Below are positions 54,959 to 62,210 of a stretch of DNA of 62,353 bases, one piece after another (the stretch's first letter is position 1; the number at the start of each line of letters is the position of its first letter). The notes beneath the pieces were generated by a model. It was not told where the DNA came from and searched no databases. It saw only the letters and a program-made list of their open reading frames with translations. The DNA is from Pseudalkalibacillus decolorationis (GTDB taxonomy: Bacteria; Bacillota; Bacilli; Bacillales; Fictibacillaceae): assembly GCF_024609785.1 (NCBI RefSeq), contig NZ_JANHJQ010000026.1, forward strand, positions 1,652 through 64,004, read 5' to 3'. The translations under genes were made by a program, and so were the position numbers.

Positions 54959-54987
54959 TTGACATCGTTGTCTATATGTAATATGAT
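54959..54987 (+). promoter_or_regulatory. Promoter of rplM-rpsI
   Basis: TTGACA (54959-54964), exactly 17 bases, TATGAT (54982-54987), about 120 bases before rplM. Confidence 0.85.
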
Positions 54988-54993
54988 GTTCTT

Positions 54994-55106
54994 TGGTATT
55001 TCTAAAATCCACAGCCCCGGATTTGGAAATCGTTGAAAACTTTGAAAGTAACGAATCGTACAACAAATAGATGATTTGTAACGGAATGAAACAGGAGGGA
55101 AATGAA
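54994..55106 (+). promoter_or_regulatory. Probable L13 leader
   Basis: The leader between the promoter and rplM is about 110 bases and contains TCCACAGCCCCGGA with flanking complementary sequence. Bacillus and relatives are known to have a structured L13 leader here. I identify it by position and partial structure only. Confidence 0.5.
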
Positions 55107-55541
55107 TTGCGTACCTATATGGCAAAGCCGAAAGAAATGAAACGTAAATGGTATGTAGTAGACGCTTCAGGTAAAACACTTGGTCGTCTTTCTACAGAGG
55201 TAGCTTCCATTCTTCGTGGTAAACACAAGCCGATTTTTACACCACATGTTGATACTGGTGACCATGTCATTATTTTAAATGCTGGTGAAATCGTATTGAC
55301 TGGGAAGAAGCTTTCTGACAAGCTTTATCACCGTCACACTGGACACCCAGGCGGACTTAGAACAAGAACAGCACAGGAAATGCGTGACAAGCGTCCTGAG
55401 AAAATGCTTGAACTTGCTATTAAAGGAATGCTTCCTAAGAACAGCCTTGGACGTCAAATGATCAAAAAGCTTCATGTGTATGCTGCAAATGAACATCCAC
55501 ATCAAGCACAAAGTCCTGAAAACTATGAACTTCGCGGATAA
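55107..55541 (+). CDS. rplM: Ribosomal protein L13
   Basis: L13 is an early 50S assembly protein. From TTG 55107 ([20 protein letters not shown]) it is 144 residues, matching relatives; AGGAGGG lies eight to nine bases upstream. Conserved [20 protein letters not shown] and [13 protein letters not shown] are present. Confidence 0.96.
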   Translation: MRTYMAKPKEMKRKWYVVDASGKTLGRLSTEVASILRGKHKPIFTPHVDTGDHVIILNAGEIVLTGKKLSDKLYHRHTGHPGGLRTRTAQEMRDKRPEKMLELAIKGMLPKNSLGRQMIKKLHVYAANEHPHQAQSPENYELRG

Positions 55542-55560
55542 ATAATAAGGAGGGTTTAAC

Positions 55561-55953
55561 TTGGCTCAAGTACAATATTACGGAACCGGTCGTCGTAAGC
55601 ACTCTGTTGCTCGTGTACGTCTTGTACCTGGTGATGGACGTTTTATCGTAAACGGTCGTAATCTAGATGAATTTTTCGGACTAGAAACATTAAAAGTTAT
55701 TTCAAAACAGCCGCTCGTACTAACGGAAACTGAAGGTAAATATGATATTCTCGTTAATGTTGACGGCGGTGGATACACTGGCCAAGCTGGTGCGATTCGT
55801 CACGGTATAGCTCGTGCACTATTACAAGTAGATCCAGAATTACGTGCTTCCCTTAAAAGTGCAGGCTTCCTAACTCGTGATGCACGTATGAAAGAACGTA
55901 AGAAGTACGGACTTAAGGGCGCTCGTCGTGCTCCACAATTCTCAAAGCGTTAA
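55561..55953 (+). CDS. rpsI: Ribosomal protein S9
   Basis: S9 touches the P-site tRNA with its C-terminal tail, which ends [12 protein letters not shown] as in other bacteria. The 130-residue protein starts at TTG 55561 behind AAGGAGGG. It is the second and last gene of the rplM operon. Confidence 0.97.
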   Translation: MAQVQYYGTGRRKHSVARVRLVPGDGRFIVNGRNLDEFFGLETLKVISKQPLVLTETEGKYDILVNVDGGGYTGQAGAIRHGIARALLQVDPELRASLKSAGFLTRDARMKERKKYGLKGARRAPQFSKR

Positions 55954-55970
55954 TCAAATATTTATATTCA

Positions 55971-56005
55971 AAAGCTCTGGTTACAGCAACCAGGGCTTTT
56001 TTTTT
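55971..56005 (+). terminator. Terminator of rplM-rpsI
   Basis: AAAGCTCTGGTT pairs with AACCAGGGCTTT around a short loop, followed by nine T in a row. Confidence 0.92.
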
Positions 56006-56030
56006 ACGTAAAAAAAGTATAAAAATTTGC

Positions 56031-56231
56031 TGCATAGAAGCGATGTCTAGCTTCAGCGCCCAGGTGTTCGAGGTCGCTTCGATTCTTCCACAAACACAAA
56101 AAGCGTGTTATGTTACAGAATCTCCAGTGCTTGCACTAAAGCATAAGTGCAACTAAGGTAATCGCTAAAAAAGCTTGGCGTTTACCAAAGTTTTCTTTAT
56201 CACACCTAAACGGGCGCTTCCGTTTTTCTTA
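56031..56231 (+). repeat. Family C repeat with module E (copy C3)
   Basis: The core AGCTTCAGCGCCCAGGTG, then TTCGAGGTCGCTTC (56049-56080), leads to CCAGTGCTTG. Module E follows (56133-56201), then CACCTAAACGGGCGCTTCCG and a T run. Organisation is the same as unit 1 of the 13459-13791 tandem. Confidence 0.8.
56133..56201 (+). repeat. Module E, copy E3
   Basis: GCACT...AGTGC (56133-56150), AACTAAGG, a GGTAATCGC / GGCGTTTACC stem and AAGTTTTCTTTATC (56188-56201). It lies at the same junction of family C as E1. Confidence 0.7.
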
Positions 56232-56340
56232 ATTTAGTTTTGCTTTGAGTTCCTCACATATACATACAGTCTTTTACCAAAGTTGCCATAGTATGATTCG
56301 ATTTTGCTGTTGAACACTAATGGATGAGGAGGCGAAACGA

Positions 56341-56778
56341 ATGAATGTAATCACCACTTTTCGTGAAAAACAATATAAAAAACGGATAACTTTTGAACGA
56401 AAAGTACTGAGAGAATTATCATTAAATGGGTTGAAAACAGAATTCACAAATTTGTTTACTCCATTTTTCCAATATAGTTTGTTATTTCAAGACGAAATTC
56501 AAGACACAAGTATTGATATTGCTATTGAGGCGTTTTTGTTAGGTGCTGAATTCAGTCGCTTCGGTTATCATGGTGAATCAATCGAAAGCATTAAACAGAG
56601 AAGTGAGCAAGCTGAAAAGCGTTTAATTGATACATTATATGAATACTGGCAATTTTGGAGTTATGCACCGGATGAAGTTCATTTATCCCTTCAGACGTGT
56701 TGTGACGCATTTGTGCAACGCTGGTGGCGTGAAGGTTTTGAAAAAGGACAGCGTCGTTATAAAATGCGACTACATTGA
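56341..56778 (+). CDS. ybaK: Conserved protein YbaK (DUF2521-type)
   Basis: This 145-residue soluble, mostly helical protein is known only as a conserved Bacillaceae family; its function is unknown. Recognisable stretches are TFREKQYKKRITFERKVLRE and the tryptophan-rich YEYWQFWSYAPDEVH. ATG 56341 follows GAGGAGG; ATG 56320 precedes that site. It lies directly upstream of cwlD, its usual partner. Confidence 0.85.
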   Translation: MNVITTFREKQYKKRITFERKVLRELSLNGLKTEFTNLFTPFFQYSLLFQDEIQDTSIDIAIEAFLLGAEFSRFGYHGESIESIKQRSEQAEKRLIDTLYEYWQFWSYAPDEVHLSLQTCCDAFVQRWWREGFEKGQRRYKMRLH

Positions 56779-56848
56779 CAGTTAGTGGTATATTTCCCCT
56801 ACCTGTCCCATACATATGTACAAGGAATGGGAAGTGGGAGGGAAAAAG

Positions 56849-57574
56849 GTGAAAAGGTGGATGCAATGGGGTCTGATCGGATTATGTGCCGGTCTTTTAG
56901 TGTATGTAATTCAACATCAATTAACATCGGATCATTCCTGGTCGACATGGAATCTTCCGTTAACGGGAAACATTATTGTGTTGGATGCAGGCCACGGTGG
57001 TTTGGATGGTGGAGCAGTCGGAAAGGGAGATATATTGGAGAAGGATGTTGCCTTGAAAATATCAGTAAAACTGAGGGATTACTTGCAACAGGCAGGGGCA
57101 CTTGTTCTTATGACTAGGGAAACTGACAAGGACCTTGCTAATGAAGACACAAAACGTCTTCGAAATCGAAAGACAGAAGACTTGAAAAAGAGAGCAGAAA
57201 TTATTAATACATCCGGAGGAGATTTGTTCATAAGTATACACTTAAATGCAATCCCTTCTCCTAAATGGTATGGTGCTCAAGTTTTTTATAATCCTGCAAT
57301 GGAAGATAATGAGAAGGTTGCGAAGTTTATTCAGTCAGAAATTCGCCGTAATCTGGAAAACACAACCCGAGAAGCAAAGCCAATCAGTAATGTTTACATG
57401 GTAAAAACCGCAGAAATCCCTGGGGCACTAGTTGAGGTAGGTTTTCTATCGAATCCAAATGAACGTGAGCTTCTGAAATCCGAACTGTATCAAAATAAAA
57501 TCGCAGCCTCCATCTACCAAGGAATTCTTCGGTATTATGCTAAGGAAACCCTTGAGGGATCAGAAACCGAATAA
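56849..57574 (+). CDS. cwlD: N-acetylmuramoyl-L-alanine amidase CwlD
   Basis: CwlD, with PdaA, makes muramic-delta-lactam in the spore cortex, the mark needed for germination enzymes. The 241-residue protein has an N-terminal membrane anchor (about 5-23) and an amidase_3 domain with zinc ligands in LDAGHGGLDGGAV, LEKDVAL and SIHLNA, and the catalytic E of GALVEVGFLSNPNE. GTG 56849 is chosen because GGGAGGG lies eight bases upstream. ATG 56816 would add 11 residues without a ribosome site. Confidence 0.93.
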   Translation: MKRWMQWGLIGLCAGLLVYVIQHQLTSDHSWSTWNLPLTGNIIVLDAGHGGLDGGAVGKGDILEKDVALKISVKLRDYLQQAGALVLMTRETDKDLANEDTKRLRNRKTEDLKKRAEIINTSGGDLFISIHLNAIPSPKWYGAQVFYNPAMEDNEKVAKFIQSEIRRNLENTTREAKPISNVYMVKTAEIPGALVEVGFLSNPNERELLKSELYQNKIAASIYQGILRYYAKETLEGSETE

Positions 57575-57650
57575 TTACGTATAGGTTTTTCCTTCTTTTG
57601 TGGGTCTTCCCTATTCAAACTTCTTGAAACAGCAGTGCTATGTGTGGTAC

Positions 57651-57679
57651 CTGACCCTGTTTCACCCTTGTGTTATACT
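57651..57679 (+). promoter_or_regulatory. Weak candidate promoter of salA
   Basis: CTGACC (57651-57656), 17 bases, TATACT (57674-57679). The -35 is poor and overlaps GGTACCTGACC, which resembles a repeat word. Confidence 0.35.
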
Positions 57680-57718
57680 AAGGAATGCAGAGAATTATAT
57701 AAAGGATGGTGTTGGATC

Positions 57719-58747
57719 TTGTTATCAGAGGAACGTATACTCGAAATTTTAAAACCTATTCAAGAGCCATTTTTACATAAAAGTATTGTTGATGCGAACA
57801 GTATTACAGAGATGAAGGTAAAGGAAAACTACGTAAGTCTTAAGATTGCTATTGCTCAAGCCAATTCACCTGAACAGATGCAATTGCAACAACAAATCGT
57901 AAATGAATTAAAAAGTGCGGGTGTTGAATCAGTCGGTCTTCGATTTGAACAGCGGCAGGATAATGGTCAAGAACAAACCTTAAGCGGGGAAGACCAGTCG
58001 ACCGAATCCACGACGTTTATTGCTGTTGCCAGCGGTAAAGGCGGAGTTGGTAAATCAACGGTTTCAGTTAACCTAGCTACTTCACTAGCTAATGCAGGAA
58101 AGAAAGTCGGACTTATTGATGCGGATATTTATGGATTCAGTGTACCGGATATGATGGGGATAGCAGAACGACCACGTGTAGTTGGTGAGCAAATTTTTCC
58201 TGTTGAACGTTTAGGCGTAAAAGTGATCTCTATGGCATTTTTCGTAGAAGACAATGCACCTGTCATTTGGCGGGGGCCAATGCTTGGTAAAATGCTTACG
58301 AATTTTTTTAATGATATCGAATGGGGAGACCTCGACTACTTGATATTAGACTTACCACCCGGCACAGGAGATGTAGCCCTCGATGTCCATAAGATGCTTC
58401 CACAAAGCAAAGAAATCATTGTAACGACACCTCACCCTACTGCAGCATTTGTTGCAGCTCGTGCGGGTGCTATGGCTCTAAAAACAGAACATGAGGTGTT
58501 GGGTGTCATCGAAAATATGGCTTACTTCGAAAGTGAAACAACTGGAGAGAAAGAATATGTATTCGGAAAAGGCGGCGGAGATAAGCTTGCGGATGAGTTG
58601 CAAACAGAAGTTCTCGGTAGAATTCCACTCGGACAGCCTGCAATGCATGAAGAAGATTTCGCTCCTTCTGTCTATCGCGATGGCTCAAGAATTGGAGAAA
58701 TCTATAAGCAAATCGCACACAAAATTATCGAAAAAGTTGGTAAATAA
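57719..58747 (+). CDS. salA: Mrp/NBP35-family ATPase SalA
   Basis: SalA is an Mrp-type P-loop ATPase; in Bacillus subtilis it represses scoC, and relatives carry iron-sulfur clusters. The 342-residue protein has an N-terminal MIP18-like domain (about 1-90), a deviant Walker A GKGGVGKST near 107-115 and DLPPGTGD. TTG 57719 is chosen because GGATGGTG lies eight bases upstream; the frame extending to 57635 lacks a site. It converges on gerD with a shared terminator. Confidence 0.92.
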   Translation: MLSEERILEILKPIQEPFLHKSIVDANSITEMKVKENYVSLKIAIAQANSPEQMQLQQQIVNELKSAGVESVGLRFEQRQDNGQEQTLSGEDQSTESTTFIAVASGKGGVGKSTVSVNLATSLANAGKKVGLIDADIYGFSVPDMMGIAERPRVVGEQIFPVERLGVKVISMAFFVEDNAPVIWRGPMLGKMLTNFFNDIEWGDLDYLILDLPPGTGDVALDVHKMLPQSKEIIVTTPHPTAAFVAARAGAMALKTEHEVLGVIENMAYFESETTGEKEYVFGKGGGDKLADELQTEVLGRIPLGQPAMHEEDFAPSVYRDGSRIGEIYKQIAHKIIEKVGK

Positions 58748-58780
58748 TATTATCGAGAATTTTATACTTATTTTATTATA

Positions 58781-58824
58781 AAAACCAGGCTCTCCAACGA
58801 ACTTCGTTGAAAACGCCTGGTTTT
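58781..58824. terminator. Bidirectional terminator between salA and gerD
   Basis: AAAACCAGGC (58781-58790) pairs perfectly with GCCTGGTTTT (58815-58824), with an inner CAACGA/TCGTTG. A-rich and T-rich flanks allow action in both directions between the convergent genes. Confidence 0.88.
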
Positions 58825-58859
58825 ATCTTTCTGCAAGGGCAAGTTGTAAGAATCCATTA

Positions 58860-59492
58860 TTACTGTTGGCCTGGATCCTGACCTTGGCCGCCGCCTCCTT
58901 GATCCTGTTCTTGTTGTTTTCCCTCTTTCTTTAAAGCATCCCCGCTTTTTAATTCTTCTTGTACAGCCTTTTTTACCATTTCAGAAATCTGAGCTTTTAC
59001 AAGTGGACTTTCAAATGTCTCCATCATGACCTTTTTCTGTTGCTCCCGGAATTCTTGAGAAGTCAATAAGTCCATGACTTCCTTTTGCATTTGGGGATCT
59101 TTCATAACCTCCATCAGCTTTTTCCGATACTCAGGGTCATCTATCATTGATTTCATTAATTCTTCATTTTGACTTTTCATACTTTTTGCCAGGGCTTCAA
59201 CAAATTTTGGGTCTTTCATTAATTTACTCCAAAATTCCTGCCCTTTTTTGGATGTTAATGTTTCTTCGATTGTTTTTTTAACAAAAGCTTGGTCCATTAC
59301 AACCTGTTGTTTTATCTTTTCATCTGTTAGAACTTCCTTAATCGCTTTTTTACCATCATCTGATTTTAAAAGATCGACCAGCATTTTCTTTGTTTCTTCA
59401 TAACTTCCCTGGCCCTCTGCTTCGGCAGGTGTACACCCTTGTAAAAACAAATAGCCAAAGGAGATGATGAGGACGACCACCCAGTGTTTCAT
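58860..59492 (-). CDS. gerD: Spore germination lipoprotein GerD
   Basis: GerD clusters nutrient receptors in the inner spore membrane. The 210-residue protein has a lipoprotein signal peptide with lipobox LQGC (C20). A charged helical domain with repeating KKLMEVMKDPQ and MKDPKFVEAL-like segments follows, then a Gln/Gly-rich tail. It is on the minus strand between salA and kbaA, as in Bacillus subtilis, where it depends on sigma-G. I could not identify a convincing sigma-G promoter upstream. Confidence 0.93.
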   Translation of the reverse strand: MKHWVVVLIISFGYLFLQGCTPAEAEGQGSYEETKKMLVDLLKSDDGKKAIKEVLTDEKIKQQVVMDQAFVKKTIEETLTSKKGQEFWSKLMKDPKFVEALAKSMKSQNEELMKSMIDDPEYRKKLMEVMKDPQMQKEVMDLLTSQEFREQQKKVMMETFESPLVKAQISEMVKKAVQEELKSGDALKKEGKQQEQDQGGGGQGQDPGQQ

Positions 59493-59626
59493 CCTAGATT
59501 GCCCCTTTCAATAAACTTACCTTTAGCGTTAGAGAAATATGTGACAAATATGCGGACTAAATAAAGGAAACTGGCTTTTTGAGGACTGGATTGATACAAT
59601 CATAACGGAACTTATTTAAAGAGGAT

Positions 59627-59934
59627 GTTCAAAAAGTATCCAAATAATAAACGGCGAATTTCTGCGTTACTCGGCTTTTCTGGTCCTCACGTAGGACATA
59701 GAAGGTATACAATACTTCCGAAGAATAAACATTGTGCACCTGCGTCTGCAAGGTAATCCTACCGAAGAAGGCTTCCTCGGTGCAAGGCAGCATTGATGTT
59801 ATACAAGTTAGTAGCCTTCCTCAAAGCTATCGTGCCTTGGGCTCACACGATGTGAGTCAGTTCGATGTTGTTACAGGATGTAACGTTTTTAGTCGAACTT
59901 CTTATTCGATTATTGATTCGTCTACTTTTTGAAC
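59627..59934 (+). repeat. Family A repeat, copy A4, with nested family B element
   Basis: The ends GTTCAAAAAGTA (59627-59638) / TACTTTTTGAAC (59923-59934) are perfect 12-base inverted repeats. The interior closely matches A2 (CATTGTGCACCTGCGTCTGC and so on). After GTGCCTTG it is interrupted by about 55 bases (59840-59894) of family B sequence before GAACTTCTTATTCG resumes. GGAACTTATTTAAAGAGG (59607-59624) and GAACTTATGTTTAAAGGGG (59931-59949) flank it as an imperfect direct repeat. Confidence 0.88.
59842..59898 (-). repeat. Family B paired-hairpin element B3, nested in A4
   Basis: Read on the minus strand: outer stem GTTCGA / TCGAAC, inner GTTAC-ATCCT-GTAAC, then CTCACA-TCG-TGTGAG. The TAAAAAC between outer and inner stems is identical to B1. 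The outer stem reuses host bases (GAAC) from the family A copy. Confidence 0.82.
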
Positions 59935-59960
59935 TTATGTTTAAAGGGGAAATTCGAACC

Positions 59961-60545
59961 GTGAATATACGAAAATGGGTTTACTTATTTTTCACTACAT
60001 TATTAATTGGCGGTCTTAGCTCAGTCGTTGTGGGAGTATTGATGCGCTGGCAGGATGTTGAAGCGGGAACAAGCTTCTTCGTTATGTTAGCTTGGTTATT
60101 GGGCTTTGGCTTTATTTTTAGCATTATCAGTCAAATGGGGTACTTTGCTTTTCTAACTATACATCGATTTGGTCTAGGGATTTTCAAATCCGCTCAGTTA
60201 TGGAATTGGGTACAACTCCTTATCCTTGCTTTTGTTGTTTTCGATCTGTTTTATTTAAGATATATTGCGTTTAATGATACAGGAACACCACTGCTTCATT
60301 TTATCCTTGTACCTTTAGCGTTGCTTGCCTTTGGTGTAATTGTTGCTTTTATTAAAAAGAAAGAAACAAATAAAGGCGCATTTATTCCAACATTATTTTT
60401 CATGGTCGCGGTAACTACAATTGAATGGATTCCGGTGTTAAAACAAGGTGATGCATTGTGGCTTTGGTTATCGATCGCACCACTTTTAGCTTGTAACACG
60501 TGGCAAGTACTTATTCTACATCGCCTCATTAGGAAAAAGGACTGA
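59961..60545 (+). CDS. kbaA: KinB-signalling pathway membrane protein KbaA
   Basis: KbaA helps activate the sporulation kinase KinB. The 194-residue protein has about six membrane helices (WVYLFFTTLLIGGLSSVVVG; FVMLAWLLGFGFIFSIISQM) and a conserved LIRKKD-type basic tail. GTG 59961 (MNIRKWVYLFF) is preferred, with AAAGGGG 11 bases upstream. The frame extending to 59865 runs into repeat A4. The repeat therefore lies 26 bases before the start and may have displaced the native promoter. Confidence 0.9.
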   Translation: MNIRKWVYLFFTTLLIGGLSSVVVGVLMRWQDVEAGTSFFVMLAWLLGFGFIFSIISQMGYFAFLTIHRFGLGIFKSAQLWNWVQLLILAFVVFDLFYLRYIAFNDTGTPLLHFILVPLALLAFGVIVAFIKKKETNKGAFIPTLFFMVAVTTIEWIPVLKQGDALWLWLSIAPLLACNTWQVLILHRLIRKKD

Positions 60546-60564
60546 GATCTCATCAGTCCTTTTT
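60534..60564 (+). terminator. Terminator of kbaA
   Basis: AAAAAGGACTGA (60534-60545) pairs with TCAGTCCTTTTT (60553-60564). It overlaps the stop codon and could also work on the opposite strand. Confidence 0.88.
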
Positions 60565-60620
60565 GCGTACCTGGGTCACTTCAGCCGTTAACTTCGACTA
60601 ACTAATGCGCCTGGCTTTTC

Positions 60621-60779
60621 TTACACGTTAAGAAAGTATAAAAGTTTGCGGCATGGATGTAATGTCCAGCTTCAGCGCCCAACCACTTGGATCACTTCAG
60701 GCCTCCTGCGGCGGCAACAGCCTCCTCGTCGGTCTTCCAGTGACCTTCGTGGCTAAGCAGGGCGCTTGCGCTTTTCTTA
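60621..60779 (+). repeat. Family C repeat, copy C4, between kbaA and pdaB
   Basis: CACGTTAAGAAAGTATAAAA, ATGTCCAGCTTCAGCGCCCA and the end GGGCGCTTGCGCTTTTCTTA match the family; the middle (GGATCACTTCAGGCC...CCAGTGACC) differs from other copies and can fold on itself. The GCGC-TT-GCGC-TTTT end could terminate transcription on the + strand. It fills the gap between convergent genes and touches the pdaB stop. Confidence 0.75.
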
Positions 60780-61541
60780 TTTTATTTCTTTACTTTTGCT
60801 TTCCGTATTTGCAATTAATTCACCAACGGTCACAAATTGATATCCATCTTTTCTGAGTTCACTAACGATCGTCTCAAGTGCTTTCGTCGTATGCTTGACT
60901 GAGTCTGAAGCATGTAACAGAACAATGTCTCCACTATCAGCTCGTGACAATACTGTTTCGGCAATTTTGTCCGGACCAGGGTTTTTCCAATCGCGTGTAT
61001 TGATACTCCAATGAACGATGGTATAATCAAGTTTTTCTGCAATCTTGAGCACTTGTTTATCAAAATGCCCATTCGGAGGTCTTAATAAATCTGTTTTTTG
61101 ATCTGAAACCTCTTTAATCTTTTCTTGGGCTAATAATATATCTCGTTTAACCTTATCAGCATCCATGCCAGTATAACTTTTATAGCGATATCCAAGGCTT
61201 CCAATTTCGTGGCCGTTCTTCACAATTTCCTCTACAATGTCAGGGTGCCGCTCAGCCCATTCCCCAGAAAGGAAGAACGTTACATCCTTTACTTTTTCCT
61301 TCTTCAGAAAATCAAGAATCTCGTGTATCCGCTTATCACCCCAACTAACATCAAATGTCAAAGCAATTTTCTTTCCTTTTGCTTCAGCCTTGTAAATTGC
61401 TCTAGGTTCTCCATCCTTTGTGTTAAAAACAGCAAGATCCTTTCCCTCTACAAATGCAATAAGTGCAGCAAAAAATGATGCCACGAAAATAATTAAATAT
61501 TGTTTAAAACGCTTTCCGCTAATAATCCAAAAGAACTTCAT
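60777..61541 (-). CDS. pdaB: Polysaccharide deacetylase PdaB
   Basis: PdaB is needed to maintain spores after late sporulation. The 254-residue protein, exactly the Bacillus subtilis length, has an N-terminal membrane anchor (about 12-30) and a NodB-fold domain. That domain has TFDVSWGDK, DVTFFLSGEWAERHPDIV, LLRPPNGHFDK and DIVLLHASDS. ATG at 61541 follows AGGAGGTGTG on the minus strand; the frame running further upstream is rejected. It converges with kbaA. Confidence 0.94.
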   Translation of the reverse strand: MKFFWIISGKRFKQYLIIFVASFFAALIAFVEGKDLAVFNTKDGEPRAIYKAEAKGKKIALTFDVSWGDKRIHEILDFLKKEKVKDVTFFLSGEWAERHPDIVEEIVKNGHEIGSLGYRYKSYTGMDADKVKRDILLAQEKIKEVSDQKTDLLRPPNGHFDKQVLKIAEKLDYTIVHWSINTRDWKNPGPDKIAETVLSRADSGDIVLLHASDSVKHTTKALETIVSELRKDGYQFVTVGELIANTESKSKEIK

Positions 61542-61572
61542 AGACACACCTCCTGTCCAACTTCTGCTTACA

Positions 61573-61588
61573 CATACACATGTATATG
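61573..61588. promoter_or_regulatory. Palindrome between pdaB and the small gene
   Basis: CATACACATGTATATG is a near-perfect 16-base palindrome (one mismatched pair) in the divergent interval. It could be an operator or part of a sporulation-type promoter for pdaB; neither is proven. Confidence 0.35.
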
Positions 61589-61684
61589 CAAAGTAGGACA
61601 AGATAGACCTCTCTCGAAAATGTTTGGAATAAAAATGGAAAAAATAAGGGATAATGGATATAAAAAATGTGAAGGATGGATTCC

Positions 61685-61909
61685 ATGCTGGGGTTTTTAT
61701 TAAATGAAAAAGAAGTAAAAGAAATGGAATACGTATTAAAAAAAGAGCTGGAAGAGTTATCACATGACCTCGAGGATCGCCATATTGAAGGATTGATAAA
61801 ACGAGCGATGGAAGAGCGATACCAACTCGTCTTTCGAGTTCTTCAACGTTTCTCAACCCCTGCTGAATGTGTTAAATATATGCGCCAACGAATTTCGAAT
61901 CATAAATAG
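61685..61909 (+). CDS. Small conserved-looking protein of unknown function
   Basis: This 74-residue protein (MLGFLLNEKEVKEMEYVLKK..., ending RQRISNHK) is highly charged and predicted helical, with no membrane segment or cysteine pair. GAAGGATGG precedes ATG 61685. I believe similar small proteins occur near rRNA operons in other Bacillaceae, but I cannot name a function. Only ten bases separate its stop from the first rRNA promoter, so it may read into the rRNA operon. Confidence 0.75.
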   Translation: MLGFLLNEKEVKEMEYVLKKELEELSHDLEDRHIEGLIKRAMEERYQLVFRVLQRFSTPAECVKYMRQRISNHK

Positions 61910-61919
61910 GAAAAAGTTA

Positions 61920-61948
61920 TTGACAGGGCCGCGCCACCCTGATATAGT
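61920..61948 (+). promoter_or_regulatory. rRNA operon promoter P1
   Basis: TTGACA (61920-61925), 17 bases, TATAGT (61943-61948). The GC-rich spacer GGGCCGCGCCACCC is typical of stringently controlled promoters. Confidence 0.88.
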
Positions 61949-61995
61949 AATTTCTGTTGCTAAAAAAATTCAAAAAAACATCTTAAAAAAAGTTG

Positions 61996-62024
61996 TTGAC
62001 TTGGATGTTAGCACATGATATATT
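61996..62024 (+). promoter_or_regulatory. rRNA operon promoter P2
   Basis: TTGACT (61996-62001), 17 bases, TATATT (62019-62024), preceded by an A/T-rich stretch that can serve as an UP element. P1 and P2 are 76 bases apart, the usual tandem arrangement. Confidence 0.88.
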
Positions 62025-62059
62025 AGTTAGGTCGCTTCAAAACGACTTTAACAATTTAA

Positions 62060-62077
62060 GCTCTTTGAAAACTGAAC
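62060..62077 (+). promoter_or_regulatory. rRNA leader boxA
   Basis: GCTCTTTGAAAACTGAAC matches the Bacillus rRNA leader boxA, where NusB and S10 (NusE, encoded in this window) bind for antitermination. Confidence 0.85.
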
Positions 62078-62143
62078 AAAAGCCAAGCGTGAAACGGGTT
62101 TTAACGAACCCTGATTAATTTTTTATTTAAATGAGTTAAGGAT

Positions 62144-62199
62144 CTTCGGCTAAGTTCGTCACGTCCTGTGACAACACCGAAGTTAGCGCATCCGTGCGC
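62144..62199 (+). repeat. Family B paired-hairpin element B4, just upstream of 16S
   Basis: The outer stem is CTTCGG (62144-62149) with CCGAAG (62177-62182). Inside is GTCAC-GTCCT-GTGAC (62158-62172). The second hairpin is GCGCA-TCCG-TGCGC (62186-62199). It lies 11 bases before the mature 16S 5' end, inside the spacer that normally forms the 16S processing stalk. Confidence 0.82.
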
Positions 62200-62210
62200 G
62201 TCACAAACAC

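Noticed and set aside
59732-59960. Frames inside repeat A4 and an extended kbaA
   Set aside because: Repeat DNA with no ribosome site; KbaA length fits the GTG start at 59961.
61542-61856. N-terminal extension of pdaB
   Set aside because: The ATG at 61541 has a strong AGGAGGTG site and gives the family length of 254 residues.
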